From Leptofilum sp965223285 (lineage in GTDB: Bacteria; Chloroflexota; Anaerolineae; Promineifilales; Promineifilaceae), in assembly GCF_965223285.1 (NCBI RefSeq), contig NZ_OZ244997.1, positions 3,224,001 to 3,288,000 on the forward strand: DNA of 64,000 nucleotides. The letters are read 5' to 3'. Position numbers and translations under genes: made by a program. Shown here in pieces: positions 34,274 to 42,005 of the stretch; position 1 is the first letter of the stretch, and each line of letters starts with the position of its first letter. The notes beneath the pieces are model-generated. The model saw nothing but the letters and a program-made list of their open reading frames with translations, was not told where the DNA came from and searched no databases.

Positions 34274-34882
34274 GTGGGCACGACGCAGCAAAATTTAGAA
34301 GTTGAGGTCAAGTTTTTTGTGCCGGAGTTGGCTGCATTTCGGGAGCGGCTGCTGGTGGCCGGGGCAGAATTAACAAAGCCACGTGTTTTTGAGCGAAACG
34401 TGGCTTTCGACACGGCCGATTCTCAACTTTATCAATCGCGTTCTTTGTTGCGGCTGCGGCAGGATACGGCCGTTACCCTCACCTACAAAGGCACCCCAGA
34501 CAACCTCCCCCAAAGTGAAGCCAAAGTGCGCGAAGAGCTGGAAGTACAAGTAAGCAATTTTGACACGCTGGCTGAGATATTGCAGCGGCTTGGCTTCGCC
34601 CCAATGGTAGTTTATGAGAAGTACCGGGAAACATTCGCCTGGCAGAACGTGGAAATTGTGCTGGATGAGCTGCCATACGGTAATTTTGTAGAGTTGGAGG
34701 GGGAGGAAAGTGGGATTAAGACGGCCGTTGCCCACCTCAACCTCAACTGGCAAAAGCGCATCCTGGGCAACTACCTCGGCCTGATGGCACAGCTCAAAGC
34801 CCACCATAACCTCCCCTTCACAGACCTAACCTTCGCGAACTTCGCCAATGTGAATGTCTCCATCACCGACATTTTTAGTTAG
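34274..34882 (+). CDS. CYTH domain protein (class IV adenylate-cyclase-like)
   Basis: 202-residue triphosphate-tunnel enzyme. The family N-terminus EVEVKFFV gives the ExExK signature. RSLLRLRQD, TLTYKG and VREELEVQV supply tunnel Arg, Lys and Glu residues, and VVYEKYRETF is the usual YxKxR. The group includes class IV adenylate cyclases and inorganic or thiamine triphosphatases; the activity here is not determined. GTG is the start. It follows the carrier gene by 35 bp. Confidence 0.85.
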   Translation: MGTTQQNLEVEVKFFVPELAAFRERLLVAGAELTKPRVFERNVAFDTADSQLYQSRSLLRLRQDTAVTLTYKGTPDNLPQSEAKVREELEVQVSNFDTLAEILQRLGFAPMVVYEKYRETFAWQNVEIVLDELPYGNFVELEGEESGIKTAVAHLNLNWQKRILGNYLGLMAQLKAHHNLPFTDLTFANFANVNVSITDIFS

Positions 34883-34903
34883 CCATATTTCACTTATTCT
34901 TGC

Positions 34904-34932
34904 TTGATTGCCATCAGGCCATCTGCTATAGT
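34904..34932 (+). promoter_or_regulatory. Promoter of the nucleotidyltransferase pair
   Basis: TTGATT (34904-34909), 17-bp spacer, TATAGT (34927-34932). Transcription would begin at about 34939, which is the first base of the ATG, so the mRNA is probably leaderless. Confidence 0.65.
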
Positions 34933-34938
34933 CCAGTC

Positions 34939-35148
34939 ATGGAATCCGATGCGCTTTCTGCCAAACTAGATAAAACTGCTTTATTTGTAGCATCTCTGGA
35001 AGACGGTACAGATGAAGTTGCTTATTGGCAGAAGAAAACCCCACAAGAGCGTCTAGCTGCGCTCGAACTAATGCGACAAATCGTTTATGGCTACGATCCG
35101 GCTACCTGCCGACTTCAAAGAGTTCTTACAATTACTCAACGCACATAA
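34939..35148 (+). CDS. Small partner protein of a nucleotidyltransferase
   Basis: 69-residue protein starting MESDALSAKLDKTALFVASL. The core DEVAYWQKKTPQERLAALELM then RQIVYGYDPA is a helical pattern that I associate with small proteins found just before MNT-type nucleotidyltransferase genes. It overlaps the next gene by 62 bp in another frame. Such pairs resemble toxin-antitoxin modules, but this role is inferred. A promoter with its -10 only 6 nt upstream suggests a leaderless transcript. The downstream partner is frameshifted, so the pair is probably inactive now. Confidence 0.6.
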   Translation: MESDALSAKLDKTALFVASLEDGTDEVAYWQKKTPQERLAALELMRQIVYGYDPATCRLQRVLTITQRT

Positions 35149-35535
35149 CGTTGAATACTTGTTGATTGGCGGGTACGCCGTAGGCTACTATGGCTACGCT
35201 CGCGCCACGGTAGACATGGACATTTGGATTGCAATCAATCCCGCAAACGCCGTGCAAGTTGTGGCAACCCTCAAAACCTTTGGCTTTAATTTGCCTGAAT
35301 TGAACAAAGACCTCTTTTTGCAAGAAAATCAGGTCATTCGTATGGGGGTTCCCCCAATGCGTCTGGAAATATTGACCTCGATCTCTGGGTTGAGTTTGAC
35401 GCCTGCTTTGCAAAGCGTGTTGTAGATGAGATAGATGGGGTGGCAGTGAACCTGATTAGCTTAGAACACCTCAAGCAGAACAAACTGGCAAGCGGTCGTT
35501 ACAAAGACCTTAACGATTTAGAAAACCTACCATAA
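35087..35535 (+). pseudogene. Frameshifted nucleotidyltransferase (MNT/AbiEii-like)
   Basis: The reading frame starts MATIRLPADFKEFLQLL and carries the nucleotidyltransferase motif LIGGYAVGYYGYARATVDMD. After LEILTSISG the frame runs into a stop at 35425. The next frame continues as VEFDACFAKRVVDEIDG, then LISLEHLKQNKLASGRYKDL, ending at 35535. One missing G in the run at 35387-35389 explains this exactly: four Gs would restore a full-length protein of about 149 residues. It is either a recent inactivating deletion or a homopolymer assembly error. Its small partner gene overlaps its 5' end. Confidence 0.8.
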
Positions 35536-35620
35536 CAAATAACCTCCCTTTCAATAACTTCGCCAACGCAAATGTTCCAATCACCGACATTTTGTCCTAG
35601 CTCCCTAGCAGAACTCATAA

Positions 35621-36106
35621 TTAAAAAAAGGCTCCTTTGGGCTGGTTGGGATTCTCTAGTAAGAAGGGAATCAGAGCATAATCCCCTGATAAAACACGCC
35701 GCACTAACCACAAACACCAGGGGTCAATCGGGGCTTGGAGTTGGAGAGCTTCTAACTCAGCCAGGGAAAAATAGCCAGCCTGATCGGTTTCGTGACCGTC
35801 GCTTGTAGGCACACCTTCTACGTGGTGACAAAGGTAGATGAGACCGATCATTCCCTGCCAGGTAAAATTCTGATAACCAATAAAGCCGTCTATGGCTGCC
35901 GCTATCCCCCCTTCCTCCAGCGTTTCCCGCAGAGCCGCCTCTTCTGGTTGCTCATTTGCTTCCACAATTCCCCAGGGAATACTCCACTGTCCAGCCAAAG
36001 AAGCACCTTTTGCTTGCCGAATCCAAAGCACTTTATTTTCTTTACGCACAATTGTGCCCACGCAAACCACTTTTTTAGGTGGCCAGTCTGATGATTTCTC
36101 ACCCAT
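35621..36106 (-). CDS. Nudix hydrolase
   Basis: 161-residue pyrophosphohydrolase. The Nudix box is complete as GIVEANEQPEEAALRETLEE followed by GG, with preceding WSIPWG. Such enzymes clean or regulate nucleotide derivatives; here the substrate is unknown. Ends with NQPKGAFF. It diverges from the gyrase-like gene, with a 170-bp gap holding one ACGGCCGT. The start lies at MGEKSSDWPPKK, whose first 20 residues precede the beta strand VCVGTIV. Confidence 0.88.
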   Translation of the reverse strand: MGEKSSDWPPKKVVCVGTIVRKENKVLWIRQAKGASLAGQWSIPWGIVEANEQPEEAALRETLEEGGIAAAIDGFIGYQNFTWQGMIGLIYLCHHVEGVPTSDGHETDQAGYFSLAELEALQLQAPIDPWCLWLVRRVLSGDYALIPFLLENPNQPKGAFF

Positions 36107-36276
36107 TTTGAAATCCTAAATTTATCGAATCAACGTGTGTACTGCTAGATGAACGGCCGTATTCTAACACACCGTCCACGCCAACGAGCCAATCTCACAA
36201 TTCATATTGCCGATTCCGCACTCCCTCTCTATGATCAGGGCGACAATAAACCTAAACCTATCTTGCGGGAGAATTT

Positions 36277-37317
36277 ATGGAGTTAGAACGCCCTGATTTA
36301 AGCAACGTTAGCCCCGACGTGCTGGCCTACATCGAAGCGCTAGAGGCTGCGTTGCTCAAATCCAAATCGAGCCAGTCCACGCGCCGACGCAGTGCCGAAG
36401 TGGAACCGAGCGAACCGCCAACGACACAGCAAGTCATCACCATTAGCCAGCGGGGGGTAGCCAAACGGACGGCGCGACATCTGTACGGCCGCCAGCGGCG
36501 CAGCGGCATCGGCGTGTTTGATCTGGAAGTGGATGAACACGACTTTCCGGCACATATTGCCGTGGCAGATGAGAGCGAGCGGCTGCTGCTGTTTAGCAAT
36601 TTGGGGCGCGTTTTCCCCCTTGCCGTGGCCGATATTCATCAGACCGATGAGCTACGCGCCCCAGGCGAAAGCCTCATCAGCAAATTTCCGTTCCATGGCA
36701 ACGAACACATCGTTGGCACACTGCGTGCTGAAGCAGGCCAATATGTGGTTTTGGCCAGCCAGCGCGGCTGGGTGCAGCGGGTGGCGGCCAGCTACTTTGG
36801 CAAAAGTCTCATCCCCGGCATGTCTTTTCACGACGTAAAGCGTGGGGGGCAAATTACGGCCGTTACCTGGACCAACGGCTCAGAAGAAATTTTCCTGGCC
36901 ACACAACAGGCGCAGGGCATCCGCTTCCGGGAAACGCAGGTGCCCGCCCGCGGCGGCTGCCTGGGGCTGCGCGTCGCGCCAGACGATGAAGTGGTAGCCG
37001 TCGCCAGCGTCACCGAAAGCAGCGGTGTTTTTGTCGTGGGGCACGATGGCAAGGGCACCATTCGGCTAATGAGCGGCTTCCGCATGAACAAAGCACCCGG
37101 CGCAGGCGGCAAAACGATCTTCAAAAGCGATCAGCTCATCGGCGCAGTGACCGTGCAGGAAAATGATGACATCTTCATCCTGGCTCAGGGTGGCAAGATG
37201 ATTCGCTTTAGAGCCAGCGAAGTGCCGCCCAAAACGGGCGTGGTGCAGGGCGTCAACTGCATGGAAGTGCGGAATGATCTAGTAACGGCCGTTGCCGTCG
37301 CCACCTTGGAGCAATGA
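36277..37317 (+). CDS. Stand-alone DNA-gyrase A C-terminal domain protein
   Basis: 346-residue protein consisting of a short helical N-terminus (about 1-30), a charged linker, and a GyrA-type beta-pinwheel (about 52-343). A GyrA-box-like QRRSGIG is at residues 73-79. Pinwheel blades are recognisable as LLLFSNLGRVFPL, YVVLASQRGWVQRV, EEIFLATQQAQGIRF, VFVVGHDGKGTIRL and IFILAQGGKMIRF. There is no tyrosine-containing topoisomerase core. In gyrase this domain wraps DNA; alone it could bind or bend DNA or interact with gyrase. Its stop overlaps the start of a pentapeptide-repeat protein (ATGA), implying coupled synthesis. A GGGAG site supports the start. Confidence 0.85.
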   Translation: MELERPDLSNVSPDVLAYIEALEAALLKSKSSQSTRRRSAEVEPSEPPTTQQVITISQRGVAKRTARHLYGRQRRSGIGVFDLEVDEHDFPAHIAVADESERLLLFSNLGRVFPLAVADIHQTDELRAPGESLISKFPFHGNEHIVGTLRAEAGQYVVLASQRGWVQRVAASYFGKSLIPGMSFHDVKRGGQITAVTWTNGSEEIFLATQQAQGIRFRETQVPARGGCLGLRVAPDDEVVAVASVTESSGVFVVGHDGKGTIRLMSGFRMNKAPGAGGKTIFKSDQLIGAVTVQENDDIFILAQGGKMIRFRASEVPPKTGVVQGVNCMEVRNDLVTAVAVATLEQ

Positions 37318-37913
37318 TGAGCCTCCCCTTTGACAGCGGTGAAGAATATATCGAACAGCAGTTCAGTGGGTTAACGGTTACTCAAGAAGAGGTAACGGCC
37401 GTTACCTTTGAGGAATGCACCTTCACCAACTGCAACTTTAGCGAAACCCAGTTCATACGCTGCACCTTCCGCGACTGCCAGTTTAAGAACTGTGATCTCA
37501 CCCTGATAGACGTGGATTACAGTCGCCTACAACGCAATCAATTTGAAGAATGCAAGCTAATTGGCGTCAACTGGGCCAAAGCGGGGCAAATTCAATGGAT
37601 TAAATTCCACGGCTGCAATTTGAGCTACAACACCTTCATGGAACTGGATTTAAACAAAGCAGTCCTTACCCACTGTCTGGCCAAAGAAGCGACCTTTGCC
37701 GAAACGAATCTGACTGATGCCAACTGCACGGACACTGATTTTGTGGACGGCCGTTTCATCCATACCAACCTCACCCGCGCTGATTTTCGCGGCGCAAAAA
37801 ATTACGCCATCGCCGCTGCTGAAAACACACTCAAGCAAACCAAATTTTCCCTGCCAGAGGCGATTGCCCTACTGGATGGTTTAGACATTATTTTGGAAAA
37901 TCCCACTTCATAA
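37314..37913 (+). CDS. Qnr-like pentapeptide-repeat protein
   Basis: 199-residue protein built of A(D/N)LxX-type five-residue repeats, e.g. CTFTNCNFSETQFIRCTFRD, NQFEECKLIG, TNLTDANCTDTDF and TNLTRADFRGAKNY, forming a right-handed square beta-helix. The end (FSLPEAIALLDGLDIIL) resembles the C-terminal helix of Qnr-type proteins. Qnr and MfpA bind DNA gyrase by mimicking DNA; transfer of that role here is inference, although the gene is coupled by a 4-bp overlap to a gyrase-like C-terminal domain. No signal peptide is present, so it should be cytoplasmic. Length is close to Qnr (about 215 residues). Confidence 0.85.
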   Translation: MMSLPFDSGEEYIEQQFSGLTVTQEEVTAVTFEECTFTNCNFSETQFIRCTFRDCQFKNCDLTLIDVDYSRLQRNQFEECKLIGVNWAKAGQIQWIKFHGCNLSYNTFMELDLNKAVLTHCLAKEATFAETNLTDANCTDTDFVDGRFIHTNLTRADFRGAKNYAIAAAENTLKQTKFSLPEAIALLDGLDIILENPTS

Positions 37914-37974
37914 GGAGTGGCAGTCCTTTGACTAAATGTGTCTTCGCAAAGAAGAATCAAGGACTGCCACTCCT
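37913..37974. repeat. Perfect 16-bp inverted repeat (AGGAGTGGCAGTCCTT)
   Basis: Arms 37913-37928 and 37959-37974 are exact complements around a 30-nt loop, directly after the pentapeptide-repeat stop. It could act as a weak terminator or mRNA end. Confidence 0.85.
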
Positions 37975-38002
37975 CAAAAGTAAGTCAATAAAAGGAACCA
38001 AC

Positions 38003-39184
38003 ATGCTAGACAAAGCCAAAGCCTTACACGACGAACTGATCCGCTTGCGACGCGACATACACGCCCATCCCGAACTTGGCTTTCAGGAATTTAGAACGGC
38101 CGCACTCGTCGCCGACACGCTCACCGAGTTGGGCATAGATGTGAAAACGAGCGTGGGCCGCACGGGCGTAGTGGGGCAACTAGGCAATGGCGACGGCCCC
38201 ACTATCGCCATTCGCGCCGATATGGATGCCTTACCCATCCTGCAAAAGTCAGACGCACCCTATAAGTCACAAAATAAGGGCGTGATGCACGCCTGTGGCC
38301 ATGATGCCCACACCGCCATGCTGCTGGGCGCGGCCCACCTGCTCAAGCAAAGCCTGGCCGATGGCAATTGGCAGGGCAACGTCCGCCTACTCTTCCAGCC
38401 ATCTGAAGAAGCGTTTGATGAAAACGGCATCAGCGGGGCCACCGCCATGATTAGTGATGGCGCACTGGAAGATGTGGATGCTGTTATTGCTCTGCACGTC
38501 GCTTCCGACAAGCCAGCAGGTCAAATTCGCTTCCAGGATGGGTACGCCTTAGCCAATGTGGATTCGTTCAAGGCATGGGTGCGCGGCGATGGGGGACACG
38601 GTGCATATCCACACACGGGCAGCGATCCGCTGCACATGCTCAGCGTTATTTTGCCTGCCATCTACGCCATTCCCTCCCGCCAAATTAACCCGCTACGTGG
38701 CTGTGTAGTGAGCCTGGGCGAGATTTCTGGCGGGGCGGCCCCTAATGTCATTCCCAATGAAGTGTACCTGCAAGGCACCATCCGTTCGTACCACGACGAC
38801 GTGCGCGAACAGTTACATATTGAGGTAGAACGCACACTCAAGCTGGCAGAGCAGATGGGCGGCAGCTATAAACTCCAGCTTACCAAAGGGTACCCGGCCA
38901 TGTTTAACAATGCGGAGGTAAACGGCTGGATGCGAGATGTGGCGCAGGAGATGGTTGCTGAAACGGCCGTTATCGACACCGAATTTGGCATGGGGGCCGA
39001 AGATTTTGCCTACATGACCCGCCAGGCCAAAGGCGCGATGTTCATGCTGGGTGCCGCCATCGACGACGGCATTGAGCGCCATCACCACACCGACATTTTT
39101 GACATCGACGAAAGCGTGCTGCCATTGGGTGTGGCCATTTTGGCCGAAACGGCTCATCGCTTCGTTACTGGAAAAATCCGCTAA
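38003..39184 (+). CDS. M20D amidohydrolase (hippurate/IAA-amino-acid hydrolase-like)
   Basis: 393-residue zinc hydrolase removing acyl groups from amino acids or peptides. It has RRDIHAHPELGFQEFRTA, IRADMDALPI, the metal motif HACGHDAHTAMLLGAAHLL, and SEEAFDENGISGATAMI with the catalytic Glu. A dimerisation domain with GGHGAYPHTGSDPLHM follows, and FGMGAEDFAYMT is near the C-terminus. The start is the Met of MLDKAKALHDELIRL with an AAAGGA site; the longer frame begins in the preceding hairpin. It is M20D-type, unlike the M20 protein at 13443. Confidence 0.9.
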   Translation: MLDKAKALHDELIRLRRDIHAHPELGFQEFRTAALVADTLTELGIDVKTSVGRTGVVGQLGNGDGPTIAIRADMDALPILQKSDAPYKSQNKGVMHACGHDAHTAMLLGAAHLLKQSLADGNWQGNVRLLFQPSEEAFDENGISGATAMISDGALEDVDAVIALHVASDKPAGQIRFQDGYALANVDSFKAWVRGDGGHGAYPHTGSDPLHMLSVILPAIYAIPSRQINPLRGCVVSLGEISGGAAPNVIPNEVYLQGTIRSYHDDVREQLHIEVERTLKLAEQMGGSYKLQLTKGYPAMFNNAEVNGWMRDVAQEMVAETAVIDTEFGMGAEDFAYMTRQAKGAMFMLGAAIDDGIERHHHTDIFDIDESVLPLGVAILAETAHRFVTGKIR

Positions 39185-39186
39185 TC

Positions 39187-39231
39187 AGGAGATTAGAGAT
39201 TGGAGATTTTGTTTCTAATCTCCAATCTCCC
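39187..39231. repeat. Intergenic tandem-unit hairpin repeat (GGAGATT type)
   Basis: AGGAGATTAGAGATTGGAGA faces TCTAATCTCCAATCTCC with a short loop, filling the gap between the M20 and Nudix genes. Confidence 0.85.
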
Positions 39232-39233
39232 TT

Positions 39234-39689
39234 ATGGAAATTACCCGCCACTTCACCTCCACAACCTTTGTGGTTTACAAAGACAGGGTGCTGCTACACC
39301 AGCACAAAAAGTGCGGCACCTGGCTACCCGCCGGTGGGCACATTGATCGAGACGAACTACCAGAGGAAGCGGCCGTTCGTGAAGTGAAAGAAGAAACTGG
39401 GCTAGATGTGATTCTGTACAATCCGGATGTCCAACTTTTTATCGCTGATGAGGAGGCCTGCCAACTACACCGCCCCATGTACCTGATGCTGGAAAACATT
39501 AATCCTTACCACCAGCACGTAGATTTTATTTATTACGCAACGGCCGTCTCCAACCAGCTAAACCCTGCCAACGGCGAAACCAATCGCCTCAAATGGTTTG
39601 ATCAAACGGACCTGGAAAATACAGAAATGCCCACCAACGTGCAGGTTTGCGCCCAAGAAGCCCTCGCCTTATTGGGTCAAAAAGATTGA
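39234..39689 (+). CDS. Nudix hydrolase
   Basis: 151-residue protein. The Nudix box is GGHIDRDELPEEAAVREVKE followed by ETGLDV, preceded by GTWLPA. The N-terminal strand FTSTTFVVYKDRVLLHQHKK is typical of ADP-ribose or nucleoside-diphosphate-linked hydrolases. It is unlike the other Nudix protein in the window apart from the motif. The start lies directly after the repeat, so it is probably co-transcribed with the amidohydrolase. Confidence 0.88.
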   Translation: MEITRHFTSTTFVVYKDRVLLHQHKKCGTWLPAGGHIDRDELPEEAAVREVKEETGLDVILYNPDVQLFIADEEACQLHRPMYLMLENINPYHQHVDFIYYATAVSNQLNPANGETNRLKWFDQTDLENTEMPTNVQVCAQEALALLGQKD

Positions 39690-39760
39690 CACATGGCCAC
39701 AAATGTGCAGAATTTGGGACAAAACATAAACATGCGCGTGTGTAGATAAACAGGTTGTAC

Positions 39761-39766
39761 TATAAT
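39761..39766 (+). promoter_or_regulatory. -10 element TATAAT before the V4R-like gene
   Basis: TATAAT with no convincing -35. Transcription would begin near 39773, leaving a leader of about 57 nt with a GGAGGT ribosome-binding site 6 nt before the ATG at 39830. Confidence 0.5.
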
Positions 39767-39829
39767 AACGGCATCCTATTTATTACTAAATCATTTCATC
39801 TGTAATTGTTCAAGTCGTTGGAGGTAACT

Positions 39830-40462
39830 ATGGCAGGCCCGGCAAATGAAGATAAGTTTTACCCAAACCGATGGGTTCGCATCATTTTAATCGCTACAGA
39901 AGAAATTGTAGGCAAAAATGGTGTCAACGCCTTGCTAAACATGGGTGGACTATCTAATTACATCGACAACTACCCCGCAGACAACATGAAAAAAGAGGTG
40001 CCATTTGCCCACGTAGGCCAGCTACAGCAAGCATTTTGGGATATGTATGGCGCACGGGGAGCACGCGCTTTTGCCGTACGTGCTGGCAAGAAAACGTTCA
40101 ACGACGGATTAGACAGCTTTGGCTCTGTAGCTACCGCTGCCCGCGCTGCTATGAAAATTGGCTCTTTGGAGCGACGCATTGGCTTGGGTTTACAATTCTT
40201 TGCCAAATTCTTCAACCAGGTGAGCGATCAGGAAGTGTCGCTGACGGATGATGACAAATCGTGGTATTGGAGCATTTTGGTTTGCCCTATGTGTACCAAC
40301 CGGGACACGGATTCGCCCGTTTGCCATCTGGCGGTTGGCGTTTTGCAAGGTGCGCTGGAAAATTTTGTGGATTCTGACAAACGCTTCAACGTCTCGCCCA
40401 CACATTGCATTGGCCAGGGAGATGCCCAAGGCATCGTCGCTATCGACAAAGAACCACTGTAA
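39830..40462 (+). CDS. V4R-like small-molecule-binding protein
   Basis: 210-residue protein that resembles the V4R (4-vinyl reductase) domain. The closing part with SILVCPMCTNRDTDSPVCHL and AVGVLQGALENFVD, followed by HCIGQGDAQGIVAI, matches the C-x(n)-C...G.L.GAL pattern and the terminal C.A.GD.xC-like strand. V4R proteins bind small hydrocarbons or tetrapyrroles. The cysteines may hold zinc or a cofactor. The start is the Met of MAGPANEDK with a GGAGGT site. It appears monocistronic with a promoter before and a terminator after it. No chlorophyll genes are in the window. Confidence 0.65.
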   Translation: MAGPANEDKFYPNRWVRIILIATEEIVGKNGVNALLNMGGLSNYIDNYPADNMKKEVPFAHVGQLQQAFWDMYGARGARAFAVRAGKKTFNDGLDSFGSVATAARAAMKIGSLERRIGLGLQFFAKFFNQVSDQEVSLTDDDKSWYWSILVCPMCTNRDTDSPVCHLAVGVLQGALENFVDSDKRFNVSPTHCIGQGDAQGIVAIDKEPL

Positions 40463-40491
40463 GGCCAACAATCTCCCAATAGTTTTGTGAC

Positions 40492-40521
40492 AAAAGCGTC
40501 CCCTGCCGGAGACGCTTTTTT
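40492..40521 (+). terminator. Intrinsic terminator of the V4R-like gene
   Basis: AAAGCGTC (40493-40500) pairs with GACGCTTT (40511-40518) around a 10-nt loop, followed by T residues to 40521. Confidence 0.85.
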
Positions 40522-40572
40522 GTCGCATTGGATTCGGAACGGCCGTTCTATAGATATTCCCCCCCACTTTTC

Positions 40573-40758
40573 GCTATAATCCCTCTACCGTATTGTCCAG
40601 TTTGCTCTTTAGGGCAATCTAACTGTTTGCAGGAGGGATTTGCACTTCGTCCCACTTGTGTGTTCTAAAAGCAAGACCCAGACCCAACATGACCGCCTTC
40701 TTCTCTGCCAACTGGTTTTGCCTTAGTACTCCTGCCACACACCTGAAGGAGGTTCAGC
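40573..40758 (+). promoter_or_regulatory. Promoter and long structured leader of the secreted repeat protein
   Basis: TATAAT at 40575-40580 and then about 175 nt of leader before the GTG start at 40759 (GGAGG upstream). The leader can form TTGCTC/GGGCAA around TTTA at about 40602-40618 and GGGA/TCCC hairpins at about 40635-40653. I could not match it to a riboswitch class. No ORF inside is convincing. Confidence 0.4.
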
Positions 40759-41880
40759 GTGAATCATTCATTATCTACCCAAGCGGGATTCGGCCGTTTT
40801 TGGCGACGTGCTGTCACAGCGTTGGGGCTACTTTTGCTGGCACTGTTTTTCACCGCAGGCACGGCCAGCTCACATCCTCACCCCATCCCCACCATTAGCA
40901 TTAGCAGCGTTGCGCGTGGCGAAAGCGTTACCTTACAAACGCACGACTACCCTGCCGGGCAAACGTTTACCGTGCGCATGGGCAAAATGGGCACGCGTGG
41001 CGTTGGCGGCGAGGTCGTAGGCACGCTGGAATCTGGGGCAGGTGGCTCTATGTCTGCCTCCTTTAACATCCCCGATGCGTTGAAGGATGATCATCAGATT
41101 GCTATTCGGCTAGACAGCAACCTGGGATATTACAGCTTTAACTGGTTCTATAACAACACAGCCCCAGCCAGTGGCGGCACGGGTGGCGGTAGCACGCCGG
41201 TATATACGGGCATTCCGACCTTCAAGATTACGGCCGTTTCCAAAGGCGAAAATGTCACCATCGAAACCAACAACTTCCCGGCCAATATGACCTTTACCGT
41301 CACAATGGGCAAGATGTTTACGCGCGGCATCGGCGGCACCGTGGTAGGCACGCTTGAATCGGGCGAAGGTGGCAAGTTGACGGCCACGTTCAATATTCCA
41401 GAAGCACTAAAAGAGGACGGCCGTATCGCTATCCGCGCCCAAACTGCCCATGCCAATCCGTTCTACGCCTATAACTGGTTCTGGAACAACTCTACGGACG
41501 GTGGAGATAACGGCGATGATAGTGACGACAAAGACGATGGTGCTACCGGTGGTGGCGATACTGTTTACACAGGCATCCCCACGTTTACCGTTTGCACCGT
41601 CTCTAAAGACAATGAAGTGACCATTCTCACCAAAAATTTCCCCACAAACCAAACCTTTGCCGTGACAATGGGCCCCATGTATACGCGCGGCATTGGCGGC
41701 ACGTCTGTTGGTACGCTGGAATCTGGCGATCAGCGTAGTGCCCGGTACACTTTCTCCATTCCCGATGGCCTCAACGGTGCTTACCGCATTTCCATGCGGG
41801 CGCAAACGGCGCATTCACATCCGTTTTATGCGTACAACTGGTTCTACAACAACAGCACCACGATGGACCATTGCCCGTAG
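40759..41880 (+). CDS. Secreted protein with three ~95-residue repeats
   Basis: 373-residue exported protein with a GTG start. A signal peptide with Arg-Arg (about 1-36, hydrophobic core LGLLLLALFFTAG) is followed by three repeats at about 42-130, 152-242 and 273-366. Each contains F.V.MGxMxTRGxGGxxVGTLESG, a beta-rich section and the ending YAYNWFYNN. Repeats two and three are joined by an Asp/Gly-rich linker that is likely flexible or calcium-binding. It looks like a surface beta-sandwich protein; function unknown. Two Cys occur only in the third repeat. Confidence 0.8.
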   Translation: MNHSLSTQAGFGRFWRRAVTALGLLLLALFFTAGTASSHPHPIPTISISSVARGESVTLQTHDYPAGQTFTVRMGKMGTRGVGGEVVGTLESGAGGSMSASFNIPDALKDDHQIAIRLDSNLGYYSFNWFYNNTAPASGGTGGGSTPVYTGIPTFKITAVSKGENVTIETNNFPANMTFTVTMGKMFTRGIGGTVVGTLESGEGGKLTATFNIPEALKEDGRIAIRAQTAHANPFYAYNWFWNNSTDGGDNGDDSDDKDDGATGGGDTVYTGIPTFTVCTVSKDNEVTILTKNFPTNQTFAVTMGPMYTRGIGGTSVGTLESGDQRSARYTFSIPDGLNGAYRISMRAQTAHSHPFYAYNWFYNNSTTMDHCP

Positions 41881-41939
41881 ATAGCTAATCTGCATATGCG
41901 GTTTCTTTGAGAAATCGTATAGCTAAAAAGCAACAATAG

Positions 41940-41974
41940 CCCCGGAAACGGCCGTTTCCGGGGTTTCTGTTTTA
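41940..41974 (+). terminator. Terminator built on ACGGCCGT
   Basis: A perfect 24-bp palindrome, CCCCGGAAACGG mirrored by CCGTTTCCGGGG, at 41940-41963, followed by TTTCTGTTTT. The central octamer is the iterated palindrome of this genome. Confidence 0.75.
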
Positions 41975-42005
41975 TTCCCGCCAATTCCTTGCTACACTAG
42001 ACATC

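Noticed and set aside
36277..37317. Remnant of a full gyrA or parC gene
   Set aside because: There is a clean start with ribosome-binding site, a non-gyrase N-terminus and an intact pinwheel; no upstream topoisomerase core is present on this strand.
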